A stretch of 64,000 nt of DNA from positions 1 through 64,000 of the forward strand of contig JAMYHX010000144.1 of the NCBI GenBank assembly GCA_025529335.1, in the 5' to 3' direction. This document shows, one piece after another, positions 12,312 through 24,540 of the stretch. The number at the start of each line of letters is the position of its first letter. Position 1 is the stretch's first letter. The position numbers were made by a program, and so were the translations under genes. The DNA is from Rhizopus sp. PT2906. Taxonomy: Eukaryota > Mucoromycota > Mucoromycetes > Mucorales > Rhizopodaceae. The notes under the pieces are model-generated. The model searched no databases. It was not told the DNA's origin and worked only from the letters and a program-made list of their open reading frames with translations.

Positions 12312-13745
12312 ATGATGTAGTTATATTTTTCGAACGATGAGAAGAAGAAAAAAAAACGAAACAATGTGGTTAAAGGAGACTTCAATAAATAATTGTAGTC
12401 AAATACTTTATTTCTTGACAGCATACGTTATGATCATTCAATTTTTTTTGTCTCATAAATAGGGTGCCTGATCATAGAACCATTGTAATTTAAAGGAATG
12501 GCTCCAACACATAATTTCATCGATAGCCTCGCTTTAATAGAACCAGTATCAATCATTGCCTAAGTAGATGATACAAAATAGATGTGCTAATGAGCGAGTA
12601 TATAAATAAATGGAGCATACACAGCGGGAATGAAATGTCAAAAAGAATGACATCAAAATCAATTTGGCATGAATGTATAATGCAAAGTCAGCTATGTCAT
12701 GCTTTGTCTGAATATTACGTGTTGGAAGTTTTCTGGCATAACCAACAAAGACATGCATCGCGTTCCTTTTGTTTCTTGATGAATGCTTAGTATGAAGAAA
12801 GACACATCATGATATGTTTAGCTATAATTTCTTGAATAAAGTGCCAAGTAAAGCAGTTGACAAATGTATTTCATATATTCAAAAATAAGAGCTTCACTGG
12901 AAAAAGAAAAAGGGGGGAGGAAGTGGTCAATTTAGGTTAGAAATCTTTTAAACGCTAATATTGTCAATACGATCATTATTTTTATTGTGGTTTATTCTCA
13001 TCTGAAAGCAGAATGTATACTCTGCTGTAAGATTATGCTCGAGTATTATAATGATTCGTATTAAATACGTCAACTGTATTCTTTAAAGATAGCGCGAGCT
13101 TTCTTTTTATTCTATTTCCATGCTTAACATTGATCAATTTCTTTATATCCTGACTCATAGTTGGAGATTTATAAATTCGAGCGTGTGACCAATTTACAAA
13201 CTCTCTTGTCAATTTGTTGATATTACTTTAGCGAGCAAACTTGGATAAGTTTATATCATCCAAGAATCCTTCCTGTTTAACCTTTTCTTTTTTTTGAATT
13301 TCAATATTTCCAATGTTGAATATAATACCGAATGTTGTGACACGCTTAGGGTGACAGGAACAATAAACGTTTGACCGATCGCCTTTGGAAAAAAAAAACT
13401 TCGGGTAAAATGTTGCCAACATGTTAGTGTGACTATGGCAACGAGCTTTGTTTACTGCTTGGACGCAAGTTTTAGAGCAGAAAAAAAGAAAGTTTAAATA
13501 AGGTTAAATAGTTTATCTTCTTTCTGTTGTATACTAAATATGGCATCAAAAAGAAGGAGTGGCTAATTTCTGTTACAAAGAAGCATGAAGGCTGCCAAAA
13601 ATTTAATAAACGAGTGCAACCCAGGTTGACTCGGCTTTGTTGACATGATCTGGTAACTGTCTTATGCTAAAACTTCCCCCAATTTATTTCGTGAAACCTT
13701 CCTCTTTTTTCTTTTCTTTTTTTCTTTTTTCTTGACTAAAGCAAA
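12312..13745. other. Spacer with a possible minus-strand coding relic
   Basis: Mostly AT-rich sequence without a gene. From 13422 down to about 13030, one minus-strand frame stays open apart from a single TAA. It gives a basic protein-like stretch that includes HPKRVTTFGIIFNIGNIEI and LTREFVNWSHARIYKSPTMS. I do not recognise it. Its proximity to the recombinase relic suggests it could belong to the same or another old element. The last 70 nt before 13746 are pyrimidine-rich and probably form the 5' UTR of the Ca2+/H+ exchanger gene. Confidence 0.3.
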
Positions 13746-15439
13746 ATGAGTGAACGCGACCATTTATTGCCTCATGGCGACGAGCAGCCTACATTAAAGT
13801 CTTCATTCAAAGCCACTGTGTTTTCTTCCAAGGTCAACTATCTTCTTATCTTTGTTCCTCTTGCTTTGGCTTTTTCCCATGCTTCTGATACTGTTGTGTT
13901 CTCTTTGAACTTTATGGCTATTATTCCCTTGGCCAAACTTCTTGGTTTTGGTAAGTAACGGAGGGAATTACAAAGAGTTTTTAAATAACAACGTCAATAG
14001 CCACTGAAGAAATTGCTTTGAGATCTGGCTCAGTTGTTGGCTCAGTAAATAGACAAAGAGATAAACTATCCCCTTTTTTGCACTTATTAAGCTTTTCTTT
14101 ACGCTTATTAGCTTTTGAATGCTACTTTTGGTAATGCTGTCGAACTTATTCTTGGCATGATTGCCTTAAAGGAAGGATTAATCCGTGTTGTTCAAGGTAA
14201 AAAAAAAAAAAAATGAAAAAAGAAGGAGTGGCATAAATAGTATGACTTATTGTTCATTAGCTTCTATCTTGGGTTCTATTTTATCCAACATTCTGCTTGT
14301 AAGTATTGAAAATGAGAAAGAAAAAAAAAAGGCATGCTAAAGCAATCATCGTAGGTGCTCGGTTGTTGCTTCTTATTAGGTGGTATTGGCCGCTCAGAAC
14401 AAAACTTCAATATTACTGGTATTGTTTTATAAAAAGAGAATGAAAAAAAAAAAAAGCAAATAGATTGACATTTTGTTCTAGCTGCTCAAACTTCTACTTC
14501 TCTCCTGGGCTTAACCACCCTTTCATTATTGATTCCTGCTGCTTTCAATGCTACTGGTGCTACAGCTGGTGGATATGAATCTGGTATCATTAACTTGAGT
14601 CATGGAACCGCCGTCATCTTGTTACTCGTTTACTTTTTATACCTCGTTTTCCAATTAAAGACTCACTCTGAATTGGTAAATTACAAAAGAAACCAGTAAG
14701 GGGAACATGGATCATTAACAGTTTTATAGTTTGAAGATGAAGCTGATGAAGACGAAAAACCCAACACTACCCTTGGATTTGCTATTGTTTCGTAAATATC
14801 CTATATTTGTAATCAGTTCAGAGAGAGTTAATTTGTCTCATTATTGTAGATTGCTTGTCATTACCCTCTTCATTGCCCTTCATGCTGAATATCTCGTTGG
14901 AGCGTAAGTCGTTTGACATCTTTACAACCAAAGCTAATACCATTTCTTTATAGTATCGAAGGTGTTGTTGATACCTGGGGTTTGAACGAAACCTTTGTTG
15001 GTCTCATTATTTTGCCCATTGTCGGAAAGTGAGTATTGATGATAGAAAAAGCATACTTGATGTTGATCATTCTTTATAGTGCTGCTGAACACGTCAGTTC
15101 CATTACTTTTGCCTTGAAGAACAAGATGAACTTGTGTATCGGTATTGCCGTTTCTTCTTCTTTACAAATTGGTCTTTTGGTGTCCCCCTTGCTCGTGTTG
15201 GCTGGCTGGGCGATCGATGTTCCCATGACATTCTTTTTCGAATTATTCGAAACTACAGTCTTGTTTTCTAGTGTCTTGATTGTCAACTATCTTATTGCTG
15301 ATGGCAAATCCAACTGGCTGGAAGGCGCCTTACTCTTGGTAAGTATTGTTTTTATTAATTAATATTATTGTTGTTAACATATCTACAGGCTGTCTATGCT
15401 GTGGTTGCCATGGCTTTCTACTATCACCCTAGTTCTTAG
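13746..15439 (+). CDS. Vacuolar Ca2+/H+ exchanger (CAX/VCX1 family)
   Basis: This exchanger pumps Ca2+ into the vacuole against the proton gradient and sets cytosolic calcium. It is an unusually fragmented gene of about ten exons separated by introns of 45-70 nt, coding for about 400 residues. The N-terminus (MSERDHLLPHGDEQPTLKSS) is cytosolic, followed by about eleven membrane segments. Both ion-selectivity repeats are present: LLNATFGNAVELILGMIAL in the first half and GNAAEHVSSITFALKNKMNL in the second. The acidic loop between the halves is FEDEADEDEKPNTTLGF. The protein ends at HPSS. Several introns contain A- or T-rich runs. Exon borders were placed by GT-AG signals and frame and look consistent throughout. 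Confidence 0.92.
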
Positions 15440-16290
15440 GTGTCTTCTTTATTACTATAGGGGAAAATAAAAAGTCTTTCTGTTACTTTTTAACAAACGA
15501 TTGTATATGCATGACATTGTTTTACAAACCGGATATAAAGAATTCCTTGTGTTCCACAAAAGGAAGCTATTTAAGTTTTACTTTAGAGTTGTGTGGTCAA
15601 TGCGCACACAGTGCTCATATTGTCCGAACCCACGTCCTTTAAATTTTTCACATTCTACTCACTTTGAATACAAGGGCAGATCATATTCTTTGTCATACTT
15701 TAATAGTAATAGTACATCTTGGTTGATTCCCGCATCTACCTACTAGGTTATGCGCTGAACTAGTGTTACAGAAGAAATAGACACAGCGAGGACCGTAACA
15801 ACTTTGATCATCAAAGGACAAGTAACACTTACACATAAGAGGTTATACCAAGAGTAGTTATTGTTTACAAGCTAACAGTACTAGGATAAAGAAAATAAAG
15901 GAAATATATGAGATCATTATTTAGTTATCATGTGTGAGCTTTTGTTAGCGTAATTTAATGAAAGCACAAGTCAATTTAATTGAATTGAGAAGGGTACCCT
16001 GAAAACAGTGCATTTTTGGGAACCAGTTCTTTTTTTTTTTTTAGTTCAGTGCAACTTTCTAAAAGCTCTAAGCCCATTTAATGATAAAAGCATACTTGTA
16101 TAAAATATAGCTAAGCCCCATGTTTTCTTTATATAAGTATGGGAATCTATCAAAAAAAGGGAGGCAAGCATGTACACTACACCAATATATCAATGTGGTG
16201 TCTTTTAGGAAAACGAATAGTTACAAAAAACAGATTAGATAAAAACCGGATAAATAAATAGACAAAAAATGTAAAAGGTAACAATAGCCA
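15440..16290. other. Intergenic, no gene seen
   Basis: 3' flank of the exchanger gene followed by AT-rich sequence. Short open frames (for example 15501-15746) have no recognisable motif. No RNA gene was found by eye. Confidence 0.4.
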
Positions 16291-16402
16291 GATTTGTACG
16301 ATAAGTCATTCGTGCGTGTCCCATGATGTCGAATGAACGTCTTTACACAAACATAGCTCAAATGATGTCTTTCTTTTTTTTCAGTGCTACCAGCGTCAAA
16401 TG
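16291..16402 (+). repeat. Left inverted-repeat arm
   Basis: Left terminal arm of the element described above. It contains GTGTCCCATGATGTCGAA and CGTCTTTACACAAAC, both present in inverted form in the right arm, and ends in a T tract followed by CCAGCGTCAAATGG. The right arm has CCAGTGTCAAATGG at the matching place. Confidence 0.75.
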
Positions 16403-17756
16403 GTAAGTTTTATTATTGATATTTATTAAAGATAATAATAGGAATATCTTGACTAGGTTCATTTTTAAGTAGAGCTCAGAGCCTTTCGATGGGGGGAGCA
16501 TGGTCCATGACAATATATGGTTCAACATTTTCAGAAAGTTGTCCATCTTACCCAGTGTTTTCAGTATAAATATCGTATAATAGCAATCCGACAACATTGA
16601 TAGTCTATAGTATTTGATGACGTGTAATATGATACATTATCATTTATCCTTGCATATACAGATCAATTTCTTTTCTTTCTCTGTTCATAAATGATTGCAA
16701 AGAGACTCTTGTATTCTTATGTTTTCTAGTTGATGCCATTTATTCGACAATATCACGTCTCATGTCTTTTGTAGCTCAGAACTCCAAGAGGACATTAAAA
16801 GGATCATGTTGAAGTCGAACACTCTAGTAACAGAAGAGATCGTGCTGATGTTGATTTGGAGAGAATCACCGAAAAAAAAAATAAACATATATCTGTTCCC
16901 ACTACACAAAAACATCCTTACATTGACTGTTATGGCCGATAATCTGTATATTCTATATCAACCAAATATTGGCAACAAAAACGATAATGGTTTTGAAGCC
17001 TTTGGTGGCGATTGCTGCAGACTACGATCGTAATATGTCCAGCGACCTAAAAACTAAATTGAAAGGTAATTTGACAGCGCAAGCTTCTTTGGACGTCATT
17101 AAAGCGACATCAAAATGCGTACAATATACTTAAAAATACTTTGGAAGTGTCCAGAACAGACTTTCCAAAGTCCTTGTGGAATCATGCTTTGTGCAAGCAG
17201 ACTATGGAAGAAGATAAAATAATCAAAATAATTCAGTTTACACTCATTGACTTTACTGGAAAGTGCAACAGGCCACTTTTTTTTTCTTTCGAACCGAAGA
17301 CGGAGTGAACATTCCCTGGATTGACAGAATAATATCCAAAAGATCAAAGTAGTTTGTTTGCAGCTGAATATTGTATAGTTTAATATAACCCCATATTTAT
17401 TGATTCCTTATTCAGACTTTCAGTCATTATTCTCATCTAATTCCAGCTCTCATCTCTGCGTGTAAATCACAAAAGTAAATGCGTTTATACAAAAAGACCT
17501 TGCATTAAGAGATTTATTTCAATTTTCAAAAAGTGAGGTATGCTTATACATTGACATATAACACTCACTCTCAACATTATGTTTTCCACACTTGCTTAAT
17601 AACTGCAAATATGGTGTAATCTTGTTGATCAACATCTTTTGAGCAACATAATTTTGTCCTGGATAACTCTTTTCAACCAGTATCTGTCTGTCACATTTCC
17701 TACCATAATCTAGACAAACCGCCTGATTGGATTACAAGCTGCTTTTTGAATATACG

Positions 17757-17793
17757 CCCATTTGACACTGGCGGCATTGTAAAACAGGACGTA

Positions 17794-17833
<40 letters not shown>

Positions 17834-17943
17834 AAGAGAGATCATCTGAACTATGTCCGTGTGTTTGTGTAAAGACGTTAATTCGACATCATGGGACACG
17901 TACGTGTTCCCGATAGTATAATGGATGACTTATCGTACAAATC
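17757..17943 (-). repeat. Right inverted-repeat arm with a 37-bp A tract
   Basis: Inverted counterpart of the left arm. It differs by two insertions, one of about 20 bp next to the palindrome CACGTACGTG and one of about 6 bp. It also contains a run of 37 A at 17795-17831 where the left arm has a short T tract. The A run most likely grew by slippage. Confidence 0.75.
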
Positions 17944-18484
17944 ATACACACACAGACCTTTTGTACGAGGGTAGAATACCATTCTGTCTACATTTTTCCT
18001 TGTCCAACCAATGTCATGAGTATAAAGATAAAACGAATGACATACAGACAGTGAGCCATATAAAAAATAGCAAAGTCTTATTGTTAAAACGTGTGCTGTC
18101 AAACAAACAAGTTTACTTGTGTCATTTCGGAAGCTACGTAAATCATCCCTCGAAAGGACCGATCCAAACCTTGTGTACGCACGGACTTGATTATTTATGC
18201 ACTTGTTCTAGAAGTTTATATAAAAAATGCATATATGTGATACCCTGTAACTCAAATTGGAAATAGGGATGATGATGATGTCAAAATTCCCCTTTCATTC
18301 TTTCTAGTCTTTATATGCATGTGATGAGATGGTTAACATAAAAGTAGAAGCCTATTTCAATGGGTTGTACGAATGCAAGTAATAAAAATAATTTATGAAC
18401 TAAATAAAATCCCTTTTTTTTCTTTACTTTCTTTCTTTTTTCCTTCCTCTATCACACGTCCCATTCCTACATTCACGGTCACTT
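17944..18484. other. Intergenic, no gene seen
   Basis: AT-rich spacer between the transposon relic and the Q-rich gene, including a short GATGAT repeat near 18268. The plus-strand open frame at 17925-18266 overlaps the repeat arm and shows no known motif. Confidence 0.35.
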
Positions 18485-19830
18485 ATGACTTTTTATTACA
18501 CTTGTTCAAATAATGAGGCCGCTAGAAATGAAGAAGAAGAAGCGGGCTCAATCCTGGTTGCCTTGGCAAACCAAACAGGCTGCCAAAATAATAATAACAC
18601 TACTCGCTCAAATAGATTGATGTCTATACACAATTTGCTAGGTTAGAGAAAGTTGATGCTGAACCCTTATTTCATTGTTATTAATGCTAATAAAAAAAAT
18701 AAAAAAAGAGGGTAAGAAAAGAGAAAGGGAAGAAGACGACTGTCCAAATAAGCGACCTTTTAGTAGAGTCATGGTAAAATAAAGTCTTGGTGTGTCTCTT
18801 TACGAACCATTTACACCCTATCCATAGGAGCCAGTCAGAAGAGAATGTCATTACAGACCATTTGATTCACCCACGTATGTTCCGCAACATCGATCGTCTA
18901 TATCTGAAAATCAATCTGATGGTTACTGTAACTATATATACATCCAAAATTAGAAAAGAATCACCATTCATTCATTCTTCATTAGCCGCACCTTCTACGC
19001 CGCCTCCATACCCTTCTTACTTCCACAACAAATCACAAGAAACACATAAACTGTCAATAGGAAGTGAGATGCCATTAGAGAGCAGTAAGGATTCATCCCT
19101 GTCGTATATAATACTTTATTGTAAACACATATATTCATTAGATCGCGTCCAGTCCTACTTTGATCCATCAGATACAAAGACAGGAAATGCATATTCCAGA
19201 GTTCAAGACAAAAGGTAATAAAAAGAGGAAATACACTACTAAATACTCACTCTCTGTAACCATTTAGATCCACAATGGTACCAAAACTGAATCAGAAATC
19301 GACTGTGGTAAATTCAACTGCTTTTTTTTTTGGAGGTCATATGAATCTAACCATATACTTTTTCTATTTAGTCATATTCAATTAAAAAGAAGCTAAATGA
19401 TGCGGTAACTATTTCTCGTTGGTACAAAAAACGATAAATTATTCATTGCCTGTTTAGAAACCGCGTCCGAGATATAGACGTAATGCACTCCAAGCTTATA
19501 TCAGTTACATGACATATGCAGATATGACGCGAAAAAAAAGAGTAAGGAAAATGGCACGTGTGTCATGAACCTTTTACTGATATGTTTATAGCAACAACAG
19601 CAACAACAACAACAACAACAATTGGTAAAATCAGTGCCAGTACAACAAGCTTCTTCTTCCATGTTACAAAGATACGCTTATCCTACTGCGCCATCATCGT
19701 CTTATCATCCATTCATAATGCAGACAAAGTCATCCACTAAAAGTAATACTATTATAGAGCAGCCTCTTACTGCTTTTCTTCATCAATCTTCATCAGCATT
19801 CGGCAATGATCATGCGACTAAACGATATTA
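18485..19830 (+). CDS. Unrecognised protein with Q-rich C-terminal region (exon model uncertain)
   Basis: I do not recognise this gene, but the sequence reads as coding in pieces. From ATG 18485 it runs MTFYYTCSNNEAARNEEEEA, then GSILVALANQT and a basic segment ending SIHNLL. After an intron ending near 18829 comes VRRECHYRPFDSPTYVPQHR. A stretch near 18990 has APSTPPPYPSYF. A basic segment around 19460-19540 reads RPRYRRNALQAYISYMTYAD and then MTRKKR. The last exon starts at 19592 with ten Q codons and ends SSAFGNDHATKRY at 19830. Composition (acidic start, S/P/Q-rich linkers, one basic conserved-looking block) suggests a nuclear regulatory protein, but this is inference only. At least two of the implied introns look very short or have weak donors, so the model may contain errors. 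Confidence 0.45.
19592..19621 (+). repeat. CAA/CAG trinucleotide repeat (polyglutamine)
   Basis: Ten codons CAA or CAG at the start of the last exon of the preceding gene, directly after a TATAG acceptor. It encodes a glutamine run and is a likely site of length variation. Confidence 0.7.
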
Positions 19831-20246
19831 GCATCTCTCTCTCTCTTTTTATTTTTTCTATTGTACATAGTTATCCCCCTTCCCATATAAACATACTCAT
19901 ATATACATATATATTTCATTACACTTTATTCATATATTACGCTGATAGAAAATAAAGTAAATAATAAAAGATAGCCCACAAAAAGTAAAAGAATAGTTAG
20001 TAAATCAGTTATTTACATTAATATTAAATACTTGCATCATAAAGAAGAGGATTTATAAGTTAATGGACATTTAAATGCTTTAATTTAAATAAACATATCA
20101 ATCTGCATTTCCTACAAGTTTGAAGCCTAAAAATATGGAAAAATGAATGAACAATGACTTTCTAAACATTCGATATTTCTTTTAAAACAAGTCTTTATTA
20201 TATAATTTTTTTTATTTACACAACACGCGCGTCTTTCTTCTTGTTT
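19831..20246. other. Convergent 3' flanks, no gene seen
   Basis: Very AT-rich spacer between the Q-rich gene (plus) and POM152 (minus), with TATA-like runs near 19890-19915 and several AATAAA-type signals (for example near 19950). It probably serves only as two facing 3' ends. Confidence 0.45.
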
Positions 20247-23200
20247 CTAATGATGACGAGGGTACTGACAGTATCGATCTTTAATACTCACGACCTAACA
20301 TAAACAGTGAATATGTTGATTCAAACTCAAAAAAAAAAACTTACCTCAATAATACCCTCCACGGACGTATTGATAACATACTGATGTTCTTGTACATCAT
20401 ATACCAAATGGCTTTCTAATACTTTACCCTTGAAATGACGCTTCCTTTGCTCATCCCAAATGAGCTCACTTCTGCGCCATTCAAAATCAAAGGGTGGTGT
20501 ACCAATCAAGTCAACCACAGCTTGAACCATGTCGCCTTTTATAAAAGTGAATATAAAGCTCTACACATTGTCTTCTTTTTTTTTACCTTCACGAATGTTT
20601 TCAAGAATTTCTCGACCACCGCTCACACGAGAGGAAGGTACTTCATGAATGATACGAGACATGTCCTTAGGGAACGAGCGACACTTGTTTCTTTTATCGC
20701 CCACAGAGAGGATCGTCAAATTACCAGGTTTATCGGCAATCATCGAGAGTCGGGAAGTGGCGGACTTTACGTATTCGGTTTTACCATTAAAGAGGTACGA
20801 GATTGTAAATGGTGCAACACCAGAGAGAGAGAACTCGAGATTATCCCCTACACAAGAGTCGCTACATACTTCAATAGGCGTGATGGTAGCAATGTCCAAT
20901 GCGTTCAGCTTGATGTGCGTATGTTCTGTTTCAGCCACAGCAGTGCTACAGCCATTTGCATCCTTCACACGAAGAAGCTGCAGATGATAATCTCCAGCTG
21001 TCTCGAGCTCATCGGGCAATCGGATTTCGTAACGTTCAGTCATGATATCCGATAAAGTGATCACTCGTCCGTTCAGATCGGACTGATGACGGATGCCTAG
21101 CTCAACTGTAAATGGCGCCTGACCTGTCAGCTCAATCTCCAAGGGCTGTGCCTTATCAAACATCAAATTGTCACCCACACACAAAGAGTAGCTGTTGCGA
21201 GTCGTACGAGATGTGAATTTCACCGTGGGATTCGAATGTACTGTCTGATGGACTTCAAGGTTACGGATCTTGAAAGGATCCGAGTAACGTTGATCGGCAA
21301 GTCGGTCAAACACATATCGGTACTTTCCACCTTGATTTGTCTTTAGCGGTAAATGAACACGACCAAGACCAGTCGTGATCTCTTCAGTTCCTAATTTTTC
21401 AAAATGTCTCTTGCGTGGAGCTTGATATTGTTCTTCATAAGAGCAGTAGAAGGGTCCTTGGCCAGAAAAGAGGATGTCGATCGAGTCATGATCACCTTGA
21501 CAGACTGCAGGTCGTTCGTACACCGAGCTGGATACTTGTTCCGTCTGTCCTTCTGCGATCGTGATCACAGGCTTGTCGATCCATTTGACCTCATACTGCG
21601 CACCTGACACATCACCAGGACAAACACTATCTTCCACATGTGCAAGGGCATAGTGACCAACACTTCGTACTTCAATTTCCGCATTAGGGTCTTTAAACAC
21701 CTTACGAACCTTGCTGTGTTCGCCCTTTTCGACATTATAGTACACGACAGACCATGGACCCTCTCCGGTCAATCGGAGAGGTAATTGAGCAGTGGATCCT
21801 TCTGTCACCGCAACCGCTTTTTCTTCACCCGCAAAGGAGGCCGTAGGACGATCATGACGAACATCAATAGTAAAATCACGCGCTTCGAGTTCCTTGATAC
21901 ACATGTTGACATCCTTAATTCTAACCAGTGAAACGACAAAATGACCAGGCTGATCAAAGGGAGGTAACTTGATGGTATATTTCTTGTTTTCAGCTACATC
22001 AGAGTACAATTGATCACCCACTGTCCAGGCCAGTTCAAATGGTCCGTCACCGGATAATTCAACGTCTAGACTAAGGTCTTGACCCAAACAGGTACGTGCC
22101 TTATGTGATTGACGGTGGCCCTTGAATCGAGCATCAGGTTGAGGACGAACCACTTGATAGATTGGATCGATCCCGGCGGGAAGGCCCTTGTATAGCTTGT
22201 CGGCCAATGTCTTGAACTCGTAGATGTACTCACCGCTTGATTCTGGCAAATATGAAAAGATGTGACGTGAACGGTCGACCTTTTCTACTTTTCTGTCAAC
22301 CAGCACTCGCTTATGATGTCCCGAAAGCTTGGAAACAGTATACTCGAGGTGATAGGGAGGAGTGCCTGACAATTCGGCAACAAACTTCATGCCCACTTCG
22401 CTGTCACCAGCACATTCGGAAGCAATAGGCGTTGAGGTCAACTTGACAGATGGATGAGGTGGTTGAACGACTTGACAGACAGAAGGAAGCTTGACGTGGC
22501 CTTTACAGTACTTGTCTTCAATTGACACAAGGTTATATTCTCCAGGAGCGTTGACACGGATTTTATCATCAGAACTCTTGAGTTTAGTTGTGTGCAAGTC
22601 AGCATCATTTGAGTCTGTATAACTCAAGACAAAGGGTGCTGTACCTTGAAGGTTCAAAGGCAGCTCAGCGTGTTTGGCTCCAATCAATAGGTTGATTGGA
22701 TCTGTCTGACTGCATTCGAATTTGACAGTAGGACGTGGGCGGACAGAGAATGTCTGTTCTGTTGCATGTTTCAAGTCGACTTCGTTACCGGCACCGTCAA
22801 CAAGACGAGAGAGACGATACTCTTGATCCACAGCCGAATGGAATGTCAAATTCAAAGGAATCGTCACTTGTTGTACTGCACCCCATCGGTAATCATTATG
22901 CTTTCTAGACGAAAAGAAGGATGGATCAGCTGAAAGTAGTCCATTAGGGAGTCGCTGAAGAGGAGAGGTATAGTCTTCAGGTTGAATGCGCTCTAATTTA
23001 AGATTTGTTTGTTGACCAGCCTTAGTGCTACGTTGATACTCAATCTTGAAAGGAGGTACACCAGAGACATCAATCTCGAGTGTTTCCTGGTCTTCAGTAC
23101 AGTATTCCGCGTGCTTAATGGGTTTAAATTTAGCTGAAGGACACGTAAAGATGAACAATAGTCGATCATACAGTCGAACATCCACATTATCTGTCGAAAT

Positions 23201-24136
23201 GATTTGTTCCAACTTATAAACACCAGGCTTTGTCAGTTTAATGTAGTAATACTGAAGTCCTTCCTTTGCCTGAGAGATCTCCGTAGCTCGTTGAATTTCA
23301 CGACCTTTGTATTCCTTGACCGTCTTTTCGTTGGTGTCAAACTCATATCGAGCAAGTGAGACTGATTTTGGTACTGTGTTGTTCAAGATGATGGGTATAT
23401 AGACAAATTGGTTGTTTGTGCCGTCAGGAGATATACAATAAAAATCATTGTTGGCGTTCAATTTTGCAGTACTAATAGTTTTGAATAAGTCAATGGTCAT
23501 AAAGAAAATGTTTTTTTTTTACCCATAGGGAAGAATATGAACTGCGTGTCTACCCAAGATGTGCGAAGAGTTTTGTACAATATCCTTCACATTCACCATT
23601 CTGGCTGAAGATACACCAATCTGTTGTCCAATAACATCACCTAAGGGTATTATTAAGTTGACTGTAATAGGCTTATTTGGGTTTTTTCTTACCAAAAAAG
23701 TTTTTAAAGAGAACACCAGCCAATCCGACCTAAATTAAAAAGTTGGTTACTTGCATATATAAAAAGTATATAAACATGTAATTACGCTAGGAACAGAAAA
23801 TAGAATAAGATCTATCCAGAATAAAAGCACAGTAAGGAAAATGGTTTTGAGAGCTGAGAATTGTAACCAAGGAATCTTTGCAATGTACAGAGCAAGCATG
23901 TACATAGCATCAATCAAAAACCATTTGAAAAAGATGCCACTATATTGCTCTGGATAAGTAGCTTGGTAGACTGTAAATAAATCAGTGGTTTTCCATGCTT
24001 GTAACAAGACGAATATAGATACAGCCCAGCGACGTTGAACGGGGAAATCGATAGTTGAGGATGGTATAAATGCTCTTGTATGAGCAAGAGGCACAGGTCT
24101 ACCTTGTTGTTGTGAAGGCATAACCTTTGTTGTCAA
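20247..24136 (-). CDS. POM152: Nuclear pore membrane protein POM152
   Basis: POM152 is a membrane ring nucleoporin that anchors the nuclear pore complex to the pore membrane through a lumenal array of Ig-like domains. The start at 24136 (MTTKVMPSQQQG) has a second in-frame Met five codons later. The first exon holds the cytosolic N-terminus and three membrane segments, including RRWAVSIFVLLQAWKTTDLF. One large exon (23500 to about 20587) codes nearly all the lumenal Ig-like repeats, each marked by a GxxPFxxxY-type motif: VSGVPPFKIEY, LQGTAPFVLSY, LSGTPPYHLEY, LSGDGPFELAW, LTGEGPWSVVY, FSGQGPFYCSY, LTGQAPFTVEL and LSGVAPFTISY. Small last exons add GTPPFDFEWRRSELIWDEQ and the conserved end VSIKDRYCQYP, with the stop at 20247. 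About 1,230 residues, slightly shorter than the yeast protein (1,337). Confidence 0.94.
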
Positions 24137-24540
24137 TTGTCCAAGTAATTAAACTGAAAGAATAGTTTTTAAAGTCTAATAAAAGAAAAGGACACGACAA
24201 GCTTGGACGCGTTGAAACAAGAAATAAAGAGAAAATTTAAGAAGCAAAAAAATTTGAGCCTGCGTCACTGCTGAAGTATATTCAAGTACCGAACTTTATA
24301 CCGGAAATAAAGTGGGTTCATCGGCTTTTTTTTGTTGTTTGTGCGGACCGAACCCCGGATTGCATTGTTGTTTTTGGAAATAAAAGCACATTCATTTCAA
24401 TAGGGGATAATGGCTATTTTATTGAGGCAAGATATTTCAACTGATAAAGACTAGTATATGTCTGTAAAATAAGGAGATGCCGTAGGAGAAGCATCGTATG
24501 CATGATGAAGTGTTTATTATGATCTACAATATGTACATAT
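24137..24540. other. POM152 upstream region
   Basis: Promoter side of POM152, with a GC-richer island near 24343-24362 (CGGACCGAACCCCGGATTG) in otherwise AT-rich DNA. It also contains the 3' flank of the next minus-strand gene. No RNA gene was recognised. Confidence 0.35.

Larger units (their letters stand above)
16291..17943. mobile_element. Decayed DNA transposon bounded by long imperfect inverted repeats
   Basis: The sequence that starts at 16291 recurs in inverted form ending at 17943. The outermost 19 bp, GATTTGTACGATAAGTCAT, are identical. The right arm then carries about 20 extra bases. After that a 42-bp block (left 16311-16352; right roughly 17870-17911) matches with two mismatches. 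Homology continues through a T/A tract to about 16402 on the left and 17757 on the right. The interior is about 1.35 kb. Around 16480-16545, on the minus strand, the peptide VEPYIVMDHAPPIERL resembles the second-Asp region of a Tc1/mariner-type DDE transposase (family pattern yxvMDNAPiH). It is followed by stops, so the transposase is dead. No other catalytic motif was recognised, and target-site duplications are not obvious. Confidence 0.7.

Noticed and set aside
20435..21055. 206-residue plus-strand open frame
   Set aside because: Antisense to the large POM152 exon, whose Ig-like repeats are unambiguous; no motif in the plus-strand product.
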